Source: Streptomyces pinistramenti (lineage in GTDB: Bacteria > Actinomycetota > Actinomycetes > Streptomycetales > Streptomycetaceae). Taken from it: a DNA stretch of 64,000 bases. Of the stretch, positions 8,864 to 17,461 are shown in pieces (position 1 is the first letter of the stretch; each line of letters opens with the position of its first letter). The notes beneath the pieces were generated by a model, which was given only the letters and a program-made list of their open reading frames with translations, searched no databases and was not told where the DNA came from. The position numbers and the translations under genes are program-made. The stretch is from positions 124,001 through 188,000 of the forward strand of contig NZ_JAJCXB010000003.1 in NCBI RefSeq assembly GCF_020564935.1, read 5' to 3'.

Positions 8864-10261
8864 TCAGGCAGCCACGGCGGCCAGTTCACGACCTGGAGAG
8901 TGCGCCGCTTCGTAGCTGTGCCCGACGCGCAGCACGCCGGCATCGTCCAGGTAGCGGCCCATCAGCTGCATGCCGATGGGCAGACCGGCGTGATCGCGGC
9001 CGACCGGGAGGGTCAGCGACGGCACGCCGGTGACGTTGGCGGGGGCGGTCAGCCGCGAGTAGGCGTCGAGGACCGATTCCACCGTGCCGTCCGGCCACCG
9101 GACGCTCTCCTGGCCGGCCGGCAGCGCCGTCAACGGCACGGTGGGCGCGGCGATCACGTCGACCTCGTCGAACAGGCGGGCCCACGCCTGCCGCATGAGC
9201 GTGCGCGACCGCTGGGCCCGCAGGTAGTCGCCCGCGGAGATGGACCCGCTGCCCTCCAGGAGCAGCCGGACCTCCGGCCCGTACAGCTCGGGAACCGTCC
9301 GCAGCGTCTCCTCGTGGTACGCCGCCGCCTCGGGAGCCAGCAGGCCCCATCCGGTGGGCAGGATGTACCGCGCCATCGGGATCTCGACCTCGACGAGTTC
9401 GGCACCGAGCCCGGCCAGTTGCGCCAGGGCGCCGCGCACGGCGGCCTCCACCTCGGGGTCGATACGCTCGAAGTAGTAGTTGACCGGCACACCGACCCGC
9501 ACTCCCGCCAGCCCGTCCTCCGGGTGCGCCGGGCGTGGGCGGGGGACCGGCCGGATACTGGCCGGGTCCTCGGGGTCGTATCCGGTGAGCGCAGGCAGCA
9601 CCAGTTCCGCGTCCCGCACCGTGCGGGTGAGCGGACCCACGTGGTCCATGGACCACCCGAACGGGACCACACCGCTCCGGGAGACCAGGCCGTACGACGG
9701 CTTGAACCCGACCACGCCGTTCAGCGACGCGGGCATACGGACCGACCCCCCGGTGTCCGTGCCCAGCGCGAAGGTGGCCGCTCCGGTGGCCACCGCGACC
9801 GCCGAGCCCCCGCTCGATCCGCCCGCGATGCGGCCGTGGTCCCAGGCGTTGGCGGTCTGCGGGGTGGTCACCCCGAAGGCGAACTCGTGGGTCTGGACCT
9901 TGCCGAGGAGAACCGTGCCCGCCTGCGACAGGCGCGCCGCGACGGTGCTGTCCTGCGCGGCGACATGACCGGCCCGCACCCGCGAACCGGCCTCGGTCGG
10001 CAGTCCGGCCACGTCGATGAGGTCCTTCAGCGCCACGGTCATGCCGTGCAGCGGGCCCCGGTACCGGCCGGCCGCGATCTCCTGGTCCGCCTCCGCGGCC
10101 GAACGCAGCGCCCGCTCGCCCGTCACCGTGACGTACGGGTGCAGTACCGGATCCACCACCGCGATCCGGCCGAGAACGGACTCGGCCATCTCCCGCGCCG
10201 TCAACTCCCCTTTCCCGACCGCCTCGGACGCCTCGGCGAGGGTCAGCTCATAGGGACGCAT
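8864..10261 (-). CDS. Amidase-signature hydrolase, AtzE/GatA-like (copy 1)
   Basis: The start is placed at the ATG of MRPYELTL (10261), giving 465 residues and a 14-bp overlap with the small gene upstream, exactly as in the second copy at 15988. The Ser-cisSer-Lys triad is visible: K79 in VALKDLIDV, the cis-Ser in AGGSSGGSA and the nucleophile Ser in DTGGSVRMP. Amidase-signature enzymes hydrolyse amides or ureido acids. The adjacent AtzG-like subunit suggests the AtzE type, whose known member hydrolyses 1-carboxybiuret in an AtzEG complex. The real substrate is unknown. No signal peptide, so it should be cytoplasmic. Confidence 0.9.
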   Translation of the reverse strand: MRPYELTLAEASEAVGKGELTAREMAESVLGRIAVVDPVLHPYVTVTGERALRSAAEADQEIAAGRYRGPLHGMTVALKDLIDVAGLPTEAGSRVRAGHVAAQDSTVAARLSQAGTVLLGKVQTHEFAFGVTTPQTANAWDHGRIAGGSSGGSAVAVATGAATFALGTDTGGSVRMPASLNGVVGFKPSYGLVSRSGVVPFGWSMDHVGPLTRTVRDAELVLPALTGYDPEDPASIRPVPRPRPAHPEDGLAGVRVGVPVNYYFERIDPEVEAAVRGALAQLAGLGAELVEVEIPMARYILPTGWGLLAPEAAAYHEETLRTVPELYGPEVRLLLEGSGSISAGDYLRAQRSRTLMRQAWARLFDEVDVIAAPTVPLTALPAGQESVRWPDGTVESVLDAYSRLTAPANVTGVPSLTLPVGRDHAGLPIGMQLMGRYLDDAGVLRVGHSYEAAHSPGRELAAVAA

Positions 10262-10457
10262 CGGCTGCTCCCCGCCCGGTGCCGTGGCCGCCGTCCGGCC
10301 AGGTCTCCGCCAGATCCAGCTCGCGAAGAGGGCTGATGACGGTGTTGATGTGCTGGGCCACCGCGGCCACGGCGGCCTGATGCCCGTCCTGTGGATCGGA
10401 CCCGGTGGGTGGCGCCGGTTCGGCGGCCTCCCCCGGCGAGGAATCGACGGTACGCAT
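10248..10457 (-). CDS. AtzG-like small amidase partner (DUF4089-like), copy 1
   Basis: A 69-residue protein begins MRTVDSSPG (10457) and overlaps the amidase by 14 bp. Its core AAVAAVAQHINTVISPLREL followed by DLAETWP resembles AtzG/DUF4089 and GatC-like small subunits, which wrap a short helical hairpin around the partner amidase to stabilise it. Its counterpart at 15792-16001 is also 69 residues with the same overlap. The C-terminus diverges from the usual EPAxxF ending. AtzG-like proteins are often missed because of their size; pairing with the amidase is the main support. Confidence 0.7.
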   Translation of the reverse strand: MRTVDSSPGEAAEPAPPTGSDPQDGHQAAVAAVAQHINTVISPLRELDLAETWPDGGHGTGRGAADASL

Positions 10458-10959
10458 GTACGCCCTTCATTTTCGGTGCCGGCGGGCGGCGCCAGGCGGC
10501 ACCCTCGACAGCAAACGCAACACAATTGTCTTTGCGAAGGGTAGGCCGTCGATCCGCGCGGTGCGGCGGAAGAGTCGCGGGGAGCTGCACGGGGCCGTGC
10601 GGACCCCGACTCCCGTGCCGGGCAGCCCCGTTCGCTCCGAACGCAATCGGCCGGACACGGTGCGCGCCGCTGCCGGCCACCCCGCGCTACCGAATCCACT
10701 TCAGCCAAAGTGGCGCGCGCAGGACCCGGGAATTGCGGGGGGATCATTCGAATGTATTACCTCCTATATTCGCGCCGAAGGAACGCTCTTTCGAGGGACG
10801 GCGGGTTCCCGGCCCCGGCGGCTAAGATCGGCGCCACCCCGGGATCCCGTGCAATTTCACGGCCGCGTGCACGTGGCCGACGAGTTCGCCGGGATTGCTG
10901 AGTGCGTATGCCCGGCGTCAGGGGTATCGACGCTGGTCAGAGTCAACGAGTGGGAGAAT
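10458..10959. other. Intergenic region with promoters of two divergent units
   Basis: I see no gene here. The left part carries the operator-like repeat at 10516-10536 upstream of the minus-strand AtzG-like gene. The right part is relatively AT-rich (10735-10790), which fits a promoter for the DUF397 gene. Open frames in this stretch lack recognisable products. Confidence 0.5.
10516..10536. promoter_or_regulatory. Operator-like inverted repeat CGCAA-N11-TTGCG
   Basis: A 21-bp interrupted inverted repeat lies 59-79 nt upstream of the AtzG-like start at 10457. The centre also contains the palindrome ACAATTGT. The same arms and the same 11-nt spacing occur upstream of the second AtzG-like gene (15730-15750), and a compact version precedes the TetR gene at 17490, so a shared TetR-type repressor is likely. 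Confidence 0.5.
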
Positions 10960-11196
10960 ATGGTGCATTACGGAAATGGTGTGGCCGCGGACTCGATCGA
11001 GCGTGCGGGCTGGGTGAAGGCCAAGGCCAGCGACCCGTCGGGCAACTGCGTGGAAATTGCACGCCTGGATGGCGGCGAAGTGGCCTTCCGGAATTCCCGC
11101 TTCCCGGGCGGTCCCGCTTTGGTGTTCACACGTTCGGAAATGGCGGCCTTCCTTGACGGCGCGCGGAAGGGCGAGTTCGACCGCATGACTGTCTGA
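10960..11196 (+). CDS. DUF397-family small protein
   Basis: A 78-residue protein starts at ATG 10960 after GGGAGA. It shows the DUF397 pattern: W(V)KAKASDPSGNCVEIARLDGGEVAFRNS, then a Pro-Gly-Gly turn, LVFTRSEMAAFLDG and a GEFD end. DUF397 proteins are abundant in Streptomyces. They are almost always encoded beside an XRE/DUF5753 regulator and are thought to act with it, possibly as a toxin-antitoxin-like or anti-regulator pair. The XRE gene begins 85 bp downstream here. A longer start upstream is possible but lacks a ribosome site. Confidence 0.85.
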   Translation: MVHYGNGVAADSIERAGWVKAKASDPSGNCVEIARLDGGEVAFRNSRFPGGPALVFTRSEMAAFLDGARKGEFDRMTV

Positions 11197-11281
11197 AAAC
11201 CGTTGGGCAGAGTTCGTGGCGGCTGTCCGATTCCTCATGCTGGGATGCTGGCGGGAGTTTCGCCGGTGTGGAGGAGTCAGA

Positions 11282-12220
11282 GTGATCGACCGCGTCCTTA
11301 GTGTTGTCCCGAACAACGGCGGTGTTGAGGAGCAGGCCGAACCGCCGGTCGCCGCAGGCAGGGTGCTCGGCACCCACCTGCGGCAGCTGCGCGAGGTGGC
11401 CGGCCTCCGGCTCAAGGACGTCGTCGACGCCGGCGTGATCGGCTCCGCGTCCACCCTGAGCCGCTACGAGGACGCCAAGACCCCCTTCAAAGAAGAGATC
11501 GTCATCGCGCTCGCGACGTTCTACGGCCGCACGGACGCACGCGAATTGGAGACGCTGCGCGACCTGACGCGGCAGTCCCTGGTCAAGGAATGGTGGGCGG
11601 GATTCCGCGACGTCGTGCCGGGCTGGCTGGGGCGGCTGATCAGCATGGAAGCGGCGGCGCGGGAAATCCGCACCTACGAGGGCTTCTTTGTCCCCGGCCT
11701 GCTCCAGACCTCGAAGTACGCGCGCGCCGTCATGAGGGCGCCGTACCGGAAGTCGGCCGGCGAGGACCCCGACGAGAAGAGCGAAACGCGGATCAACCGC
11801 AGGCTGAGCGTGCGTCTTCGGCGGCAGAGGCTGCTCGACCAGGCCGACGCCCCCGACTACTACGCCCTGTTGGACGAGAGCATCCTCAACAAGCCCACCG
11901 GTGGCCGGGCCGTGATGCGCGAACAGCTCCGCCACCTCTTCAACTACGCGGAGAACAGAGAGCGCATCCACATCCGCGTCCTCCCGTTCACCGCCGCCGA
12001 GCACGCCGCCGCTCCCATTTCCTCCATCACGCTGCTGAAGTTCCCGCAGGGCAAGGGGAGCGACATGGCCTATCTGGAGGGCGGCACCTACGTCAGCAAT
12101 CCCCAGGAAGTCGAGGAGCACAAGGTCGATCTGCTCTACCTGTGGGATTTGGCCGCCGACAAGAAGGCGACCCTGAACATCCTCCAGAACTACATCGACA
12201 AGCTTGCCGAGAACGACTAG
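11282..12220 (+). CDS. XRE-family regulator with DUF5753 domain
   Basis: The GTG start at 11282 follows GGAGGAG (11269-11275) and gives 312 residues. Residues about 25-80 form the helix-turn-helix (LGTHLRQLREVAGLRLKDVV ... LSRYEDAKTPF). The rest is a DUF5753 domain with the typical IRTYEGFFVPGLLQTSKYAR motif, a LDESIL segment and a late MAYLEGG strand. Such proteins pair with DUF397 partners and affect development and antibiotic production in Streptomyces. The HTH is slightly unusual, with recognition helix STLSRYEDAKT. It faces a convergent methyltransferase, a common trio in this genus. Confidence 0.9.
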   Translation: MIDRVLSVVPNNGGVEEQAEPPVAAGRVLGTHLRQLREVAGLRLKDVVDAGVIGSASTLSRYEDAKTPFKEEIVIALATFYGRTDARELETLRDLTRQSLVKEWWAGFRDVVPGWLGRLISMEAAAREIRTYEGFFVPGLLQTSKYARAVMRAPYRKSAGEDPDEKSETRINRRLSVRLRRQRLLDQADAPDYYALLDESILNKPTGGRAVMREQLRHLFNYAENRERIHIRVLPFTAAEHAAAPISSITLLKFPQGKGSDMAYLEGGTYVSNPQEVEEHKVDLLYLWDLAADKKATLNILQNYIDKLAEND

Positions 12221-12242
12221 CCGAGCGGCCCCGGCCGACGGA

Positions 12243-13115
12243 CTATCCGACGCGTGCCACACCGCCGTATTCGATCCATTCCTGGGTGGCCTGCCGTGGG
12301 GAGAGGTCGGTGTCCGGGCACCACTGCGAGACTTCGACGGGAGCGGCGGATTCCGCCGGCTCCAGATTCTCGAAGTAACGGTCGACCTCGGCGAAGGAGC
12401 GGACCCGCCCCCACCGCCCGCCGGTCGTCCGCTGCATGAATTCCGTCACCTCGCGCCGCAACGCCGCATTGCCGCTGGCGAGTTGGGCGATCACCAGGTA
12501 ACTGCCGGACGGTAAGCGGCCCGCGACGTTGCGCATGAGCCGCCAGGGATCATCGTGGTCCGGGATGCAGTGCAGTACGGACACGAACAGGGCGGCAACC
12601 GGTTCGTCGCATCGGATGAGTCGGCGCACCTCGGAATTCGCGAAAATCTCGTCCGTGTGTCGCAGGTCCGCGTCCACCACGGCCGTCGTCGCGAGGTTTT
12701 CCTGGAGCATCATCCGCCCGTGAGCGAGAACCATGGGGTCGTTGTCGAGGTAGACCACCCGGGCTTCCGGGGCGACGTCCTGAGCGACCTGATGGACGTT
12801 GGGACGGGTCGGCAGTCCTGATCCGTGGTCGATGAACTGGCGGATTCCGCATTCCGCAGCGAGATAGCGCACGGCGCGAATGAGGAACGCCCGGTTGATG
12901 AGGGCGAGTTCCCTGGTGCTCGGCGCGATGCGCAGGAGTTCCGCACAGGCTGTGCGGTCGCAGGAGAAATTATCCGTACCGCCGATAAGATAGTCGTACA
13001 TTCTTGCAACGCTGGGTGTACTGACATCGATGGAAATGTGGTTCTCCCCGCGCCGTGCGTCCGTCTCACGGGGCTCTCCGTGAGACGCGCAGGACTGGTC
13101 GCCTAAGCCATCCAT
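12243..13115 (-). CDS. SAM-dependent methyltransferase, DUF574/Methyltransf_19 family
   Basis: The start is chosen at ATG 13115 (MDGLGDQS); a GTG at 13136 in the same frame is possible. The product of about 290 residues has the hallmarks of this actinobacterial family: STPSVARMYDYLIGGTDNF, FLIRAVRYLA, the motif I region IDHGSGLPT, a nucleotide-binding acidic loop in VVYLDNDPMVLAHGR, and the late SYLVIAQLASG. Substrates are unknown, and the genus carries many paralogues beside XRE/DUF397 genes, as here. A few residues deviate from the usual DLGSGLPT motif I (Asp to His), but the fold appears complete. Confidence 0.85.
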   Translation of the reverse strand: MDGLGDQSCASHGEPRETDARRGENHISIDVSTPSVARMYDYLIGGTDNFSCDRTACAELLRIAPSTRELALINRAFLIRAVRYLAAECGIRQFIDHGSGLPTRPNVHQVAQDVAPEARVVYLDNDPMVLAHGRMMLQENLATTAVVDADLRHTDEIFANSEVRRLIRCDEPVAALFVSVLHCIPDHDDPWRLMRNVAGRLPSGSYLVIAQLASGNAALRREVTEFMQRTTGGRWGRVRSFAEVDRYFENLEPAESAAPVEVSQWCPDTDLSPRQATQEWIEYGGVARVG

Positions 13116-13136
13116 GCTAGAAGTAACCCCCCGCAC

Positions 13137-13966
13137 GGACTAGTTCGTTGGCCGTGTGGGGGGTACGACGCGGGGGGAATCGGCCGCTTTGCAGCAGAGG
13201 CGTGTGTCCCGGCGTACGCGGTCGTGCAGTCCTGGATGCCGAATTATGGTGCGGATCACGGTGCGCGCATATGCCGGTGAGAATCTGCGAAGGCGTGCAT
13301 CGGAAGCCGTATCGCGGTCGCGGCGACGCTTCCGGTTTCCGTGCCGCCGATGCCGTTGGGTTCCGGCGTCCGGTTCATCGGCGGCGCGATGCGACGGTGC
13401 AGGGGCAGGATGTCGGCCTGGCGACAGGGCAGGGGGAGTTGGGGCCGACGGCGGGGCGGGTTTGCGTTCCGACAGTGGTGCGGCGGACGGGCGGGCGCTT
13501 CGCGGTGGCGGTTGACGAGGTGGTCCGCATGGCCTCCTGCAGCACCGATGCCAGGTTCCGGGAAGGCGCGGGCCCGATGCCGTCCGGCCGGCGCGCTTCT
13601 GCGTCGGGCGGTGGCGTAGCGGGAGTAAATGCCCCGTCGGTTGGTGCGAGATGCAGCGCGGGGCAGGTGTGTGGCGTACGGGGACGACGCCGCTTCCGGG
13701 GCGGTCCGGGGGAGCCTGTACCGAGCGCGAGGTGCGTCACGGAGGCGGGGCGGAGGTCGGTTGAGGGGCCGAGTGTGCGGGCGGCAGGGCCGCACGCCGT
13801 GCGGTGGGTACCAGGCGCTCCGGGGGAGGAGAGGAATTCCTGTGCGATCAAGAAAGCTTGTTGCACGTGGTTCCACAATGGCTGAAAGCAGGCCGTGCGC
13901 TTGCCGGGCCCTTTGACGACCGCCGGTCGTTGCCGGCGCACCGCGATGCGCCGGCAGCGGCAGGGG
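13137..13966. other. Gene-poor 830-bp stretch
   Basis: Several overlapping frames are open on both strands, as expected in GC-rich DNA, but their translations are Arg/Gly/Pro-rich with no recognisable domain. The only notable signal is a strong purine-rich tract (GGGGGAGGAGAGG near 13825) ahead of a GTG at 13842 that would encode only 24 residues. I see no supported gene. Confidence 0.5.
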
Positions 13967-14230
13967 TCAAGGCCGCCGGATCCGCAGGTACATGACCCGG
14001 GTCTGGTCCCACCAGAGCGCGGGCATCAGGGCGATGAGGGCCTTCGCCGGTAGCGTGAGGCCCCGCCAGGCAGCCGCGGCCACCAGCGTGGTGGCCAGGA
14101 CGGAGCTCCAGCGCACGGTGCAGGCGAAAGCGCGCACCGTGGCTGTTTGTGCGCAGGAAAAGGGCGGAATGCTACGGTCGGGAAACTCCGGAAGTTGGCT
14201 GAACCACTTCCGGTTTGCGCGTTCGGTCAT
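13967..14230 (-). CDS. Small hypothetical membrane protein
   Basis: An 87-residue frame starts MTERANRKWFSQLPEFPD at ATG 14230, preceded by an AAGGG site. It holds two moderately hydrophobic segments: TVRWSSVLATTLVAAAAW (about residues 38-55) and LPAKALIALMPALWW (about 60-75). A basic tail LRIRRP suggests a hairpin with both ends inside the cell. No homologous family is recognised. The composition looks more protein-like than the neighbouring random frames, which is the main reason for calling it. It stands alone between two gene-poor stretches. Confidence 0.45.
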   Translation of the reverse strand: MTERANRKWFSQLPEFPDRSIPPFSCAQTATVRAFACTVRWSSVLATTLVAAAAWRGLTLPAKALIALMPALWWDQTRVMYLRIRRP

Positions 14231-14705
14231 CTCGAAACCCTTCACGGTCGATGGGCGGACGCGTAAGAGGTGCCTCTCTGCGTGACACCTCTCAAGGGCT
14301 TCGAGGCGGGCGATCAACCCCTCGGAGCCCTTCCTGTTGTCCTGCGCCGCAACGTAGTCAGCCGTGCCTCGCGTGCGCCATCGCCGTGATCTCGGTGAAA
14401 GCGGAATGATCTCGTGCGGCTGCGGAGTCTGCTCATCGCCTCAAGGGGGCGTCAAAGGTGTGAATGCATTCGCTTTCGATCGAATTCGTTCAACAGTGAA
14501 AGCCTGGACGGGGATTGGGCATGGCAACGTTTCAGGGGGCCGGGGAGCGGACACTCTTTCCGGTCATCCAAAAGGAGTAGATGGGTGCCCCGGCTGTCCG
14601 GTGCCCGTGCAAGTGCACCGGGAGGCTCCGTGCCGGAGGCGGACGCCGGGGCTCCGGCTTTCCCGGGGCCGGCGTCGTTGTCCCCGGGCGGTGTGTGCAG
14701 GCGGC
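14231..14705. other. Gene-poor 475-bp stretch
   Basis: No convincing gene. A 62-residue frame at 14581-14769 has AAAGGAG just ahead of its ATG, but it is Gly/Arg-rich and runs over the 3' end of the opposite-strand hydrolase gene. Several GC-rich self-complementary segments between 14590 and 14700 could end transcription from the minus-strand hydrolase. Confidence 0.4.
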
Positions 14706-15644
14706 TCAGGCGGTCGGCTCCGGCCTCGGTGGCGTCGCCTTCCTGCCGGGTACCGGTGTGAGGCGGTAGGTGGTTCCCTCGGGGACGACCAGGCCGGCGG
14801 TCGGGGCGGGGAAGTGGCTGCCCAGGAGCAGGGTGTCGGTTCCGGCGAGTGCGTCGAGGAGGGTGCGGCGGCTGCGGACGGCCTGGGCGGGGTCGGTGTC
14901 GACGCAGCTGGTGATGCCGGGGTGGCGGAGCTGTACGGGGTGGTGGACGCAGTCGCCGGTGATGACGGCTGACCGGCCGCGGCTGCGGAGCCGTACGGCC
15001 ACCTGTCCCGGGGTGTGGCCGGGGGTGGGCAACAGGCTGATCCCGGGGGCCACTTCGGCGCCGGTGTCCGGTACGTCGATCAGGTCGAGCAGGCCGGCCT
15101 CGCGGACCGGGTGGACCGAGTCGCGGAACATCTGGGTGCGGGGCTCGTCCAGGTCGGCGTGCGCCCAGTGATCCCATTCGGCGCGGGCGGCCAGGTATCT
15201 GGCGTTCGGGAAGGTCGGCACCCAGGCCCCGCCGTCGGCGCGGGTGTTCCAGCCGACGTGGTCGGTGTGCAGGTGGGTCAGGACGACCAGGTCGACGCGC
15301 TCGGGCGGGAAGCCCGCTGCGGTGAGCCGCCCGAGGTAGTCGGTGTCCAAGTGGTGCCAGGCCGGATTGGCCCGGGTCTTGCCGTTGCCGATTCCGGTGT
15401 CGACGAGGATGCGCAGGCCGTCCGCCTCGATGGCGAAGCTGTGGCTGGCCAGGTGCAGGACCCCGTCGGGCCCGGCGAAGTCCGGCCGGAGCCAGGGGGC
15501 GCGGCGTACGGCGTCCGGGGTGGCGTCGGGCAGCAGCCAGGGGCCGGTCTGCGGGGGGAGCGTCACCTCGTCGATGCGGTGGACGAGCAGGTCGCCGATG
15601 GCCCAAGTGGGCGCGGAATCCGGGGCGTTGGAGGAGGCGGGCAA
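14706..15644 (-). CDS. Metallo-beta-lactamase-fold hydrolase
   Basis: A TTG start at 15644 preceded by AGGAG gives 312 residues. The dinuclear metal site is complete: VLTHLHTDHVGW (HxHxDH), GHTPGQ, the bridging Asp in ITGDCVHH, and a late His in LLGSHFPAP. This family includes lactonases, beta-lactamases and arylesterase-like hydrolases; its length and the MPTFPNARY-like strand fit the AHL-lactonase/AttM side. It is transcribed divergently from the second AtzG-amidase unit and shares that control region, so it may act on the same compound or its product. No signal peptide. Confidence 0.85.
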   Translation of the reverse strand: MPASSNAPDSAPTWAIGDLLVHRIDEVTLPPQTGPWLLPDATPDAVRRAPWLRPDFAGPDGVLHLASHSFAIEADGLRILVDTGIGNGKTRANPAWHHLDTDYLGRLTAAGFPPERVDLVVLTHLHTDHVGWNTRADGGAWVPTFPNARYLAARAEWDHWAHADLDEPRTQMFRDSVHPVREAGLLDLIDVPDTGAEVAPGISLLPTPGHTPGQVAVRLRSRGRSAVITGDCVHHPVQLRHPGITSCVDTDPAQAVRSRRTLLDALAGTDTLLLGSHFPAPTAGLVVPEGTTYRLTPVPGRKATPPRPEPTA

Positions 15645-15692
15645 CGGGGCTCCTAGGGGGAGGTGGGGCAGGGCCGGTCTAAAGCGCGTTCT

Positions 15693-15721
15693 TTGCTTTA
15701 GTGGACGGTATGTCGTACGGT
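15693..15721 (+). promoter_or_regulatory. Candidate promoter of the second AtzG-amidase unit
   Basis: TTGCTT (15693-15698), a 17-bp spacer and TACGGT (15716-15721) resemble a housekeeping sigma promoter. The predicted start point falls about 7 nt later, at the edge of the inverted repeat 15730-15750, which is the arrangement expected for repression. Confidence 0.4.
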
Positions 15722-15729
15722 GCCGTTAA

Positions 15730-15750
15730 CGCAAATAACAAGCTTTTGCG
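15730..15750. promoter_or_regulatory. Operator-like inverted repeat CGCAA-N11-TTGCG (second copy)
   Basis: This 21-bp site has the same arms and spacing as 10516-10536. It overlaps the left end of a second shared element: the 10-mer TTAACGCAAA (15726-15735) reappears inverted at 17471-17480, directly before the TetR gene. Oriented with their genes, the two 21-bp sites agree at 14 of 21 positions. Confidence 0.55.
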
Positions 15751-15791
15751 GGGCGGGTGCTGCTCGCTCCATGCTGCGAAGGGACACACCG

Positions 15792-16001
15792 ATGACCACC
15801 GCTGATCTCCTCCCGCAGGAGGTATCCCCATGGGCCCTGAGGGCCGGCCTGCCGCTCGCGGCGGAGCGGCTCGACCCGGTGGCCGCCACGGCGAACCACG
15901 TCCAGGGCGTCATCGGCGCCCTGCGCGCCCTCGACTTCGCGGAGACCGCACCCGCCGCGACGTACTTCGCAGGGGAGGAACCGGCCGATGCAGCCGTATG
16001 A
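15792..16001 (+). CDS. AtzG-like small amidase partner (DUF4089-like), copy 2
   Basis: The start at ATG 15792 has AAGGGA seven bases upstream and gives 69 residues, matching copy 1; an ATG at 15771 is less well placed. The sequence follows the AtzG/DUF4089 pattern better than copy 1: a helix around DPVAATANHVQGVIGALRAL, then DFAETAPAATYFAGEEPA, close to the usual E-x-P-A-x-x-F ending. Its gene overlaps the amidase by 14 bp, so the two chains are made together. In the characterised AtzEG complex the small chain is needed for a stable, soluble amidase. Confidence 0.75.
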   Translation: MTTADLLPQEVSPWALRAGLPLAAERLDPVAATANHVQGVIGALRALDFAETAPAATYFAGEEPADAAV

Positions 16002-17388
16002 GTTGACGCTCGCCGGCGCGGCGAAGGCGATCGGCGCCGGGGGCCTCTCGCCCACCGAACTGACCGACTCCTACCTGGAGCGGATCGAGGCCGTGGAAGG
16101 GCAGTTGGGGGCGTACGTGACGGTCCGTGCGCAGGCCGCGCGCGAGGCGGCCGCGCGGGCGGGCCGGGACATCGCGGCCGGCCGGCACCTCGGCCCGCTG
16201 CACGGCATCCCCATGGGCCTCAAGGACCTCATCGACGTCGCCGGGCTGCCGACCACGGCCAGCTCCCGGGTCCGCGCGGACCACACGGCGAGCGCCGACA
16301 GTACGGTCGCGGCGCGTCTGAAGGCCGCCGGAGCGGTGCTCATCGGCAAGACCCACACCCATGAGTTCGCCTACGGGCTGACGACGCCGCAGACCCGTAA
16401 CGCGTGGGCCCACGACCGGGTGGCCGGCGGGTCGAGCGGCGGTTCGGCGGTCGCGGTCGCGGCGGGTGAGGCAGCCTTCGCGCTGGGCACGGACACCGGC
16501 GGGTCCATCCGGGTTCCGGCGGCGCTCAACGGCGTGGTGGGGCTCAAGCCCACCTACGGGCTCGTCCCCCTGAAGGGTGTGACGCCGCTGTCCTGGTCCC
16601 TGGACCACGCCGGACCGATCACGCGCACGGTGGAGGACGCCGCGCTGGTGCTGGATGTGCTGACGGGACAGCAACCAGGCGATGGGGCAAGGAAGTTCGA
16701 GCGGGCACGCCGTGATCCGCGGGGATTCGACGAGGACTTGACCGGGCTGCGGGTCGGCGTGCCCGCGAACTACTACTTCGACCGCGTCGAGCCCGAGGTG
16801 GAGAAGACGGTACGCGGGGCCATCGAGCATCTGGCGTGGCTCGGGGCCGAGTTGGTGGACGTCGGCATTCCGATGACCGAGTACATCCAGGCCACCGCGT
16901 GGGGCCTCATGGTGCCCGAGGCCACGGCCTACCACGAGCGGACGCTGCGCACCTCCCCCGAGCTGTACACGGCGGACGTCCGCGTCCTGCTGGAGGCGGG
17001 CACGCTCGTGTCCGCGGGCGACTATCTGCGCGCGCAGCGCTCCCGCACGCTGATGCGCAGCGCCTGGGCGGAGCTGTTCGACAGGGTGGACGTCCTCGCG
17101 GCGCCGACGGTGCCCTGCGTGGCAGCCCGCAGTGATCAGGAGACGGTGCGGTGGGCGGACGGATCCACCGAGAGCGTGACCGACAGCTACGTCAGGCTGT
17201 CCGCTCCGGCGAACCTCACGGGACTGCCCTCGCTGTCCCTGCCCGTCGGCCTGGACGGCGCGGGGCTGCCCATCGGCATGCAGCTCATCGGCAGGCCGCT
17301 GGGGGAGGCCACGATCCTCGGTGCGGGCCGCGCCTTCGAGGCGACCCGTGGTGACGCGGTGGGCCTCGCCCCGGTCGCCGCCGGATGA
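15988..17388 (+). CDS. Amidase-signature hydrolase, AtzE/GatA-like (copy 2)
   Basis: The 466-residue paralogue of the 8864-10261 product is colinear with it from the first residues (MQPYELTL against MRPYELTL) to the end. The triad is K79 in MGLKDLIDV, the cis-Ser in AGGSSGGSA and the nucleophile Ser in DTGGSIRVP. It differs mainly in the 200-260 loop, which usually shapes substrate choice in amidase-signature enzymes, and at the C-terminus. It sits between its small partner and a TetR gene, opposite an MBL-fold hydrolase. A role in breaking down an amide, ureide or biuret-like compound is an inference. Confidence 0.9.
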   Translation: MQPYELTLAGAAKAIGAGGLSPTELTDSYLERIEAVEGQLGAYVTVRAQAAREAAARAGRDIAAGRHLGPLHGIPMGLKDLIDVAGLPTTASSRVRADHTASADSTVAARLKAAGAVLIGKTHTHEFAYGLTTPQTRNAWAHDRVAGGSSGGSAVAVAAGEAAFALGTDTGGSIRVPAALNGVVGLKPTYGLVPLKGVTPLSWSLDHAGPITRTVEDAALVLDVLTGQQPGDGARKFERARRDPRGFDEDLTGLRVGVPANYYFDRVEPEVEKTVRGAIEHLAWLGAELVDVGIPMTEYIQATAWGLMVPEATAYHERTLRTSPELYTADVRVLLEAGTLVSAGDYLRAQRSRTLMRSAWAELFDRVDVLAAPTVPCVAARSDQETVRWADGSTESVTDSYVRLSAPANLTGLPSLSLPVGLDGAGLPIGMQLIGRPLGEATILGAGRAFEATRGDAVGLAPVAAG

Positions 17389-17461
17389 GGCGGCAGAGGC
17401 TGAAGGTCACTGCGTGGGCCCGCTCCGGGAGGCCGGGGGAAGGGGCGGTATCGCCTCGGTG

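Noticed and set aside
8819..10336. A 505-codon plus-strand frame opposite the first amidase
   Set aside because: Low-complexity Arg/Gly/His-rich translation; the amidase on the other strand carries a full catalytic triad.
13148..13885. A 245-codon plus-strand frame in the gene-poor stretch
   Set aside because: Translation is Arg/Gly/Cys-rich without a domain or a ribosome site, and several equally long frames overlap it.
14581..14769. Small 62-codon gene with a good ribosome site
   Set aside because: The purine tract is only 4 nt from the ATG, the product is Gly/Arg-rich, and it overlaps the hydrolase gene on the other strand.
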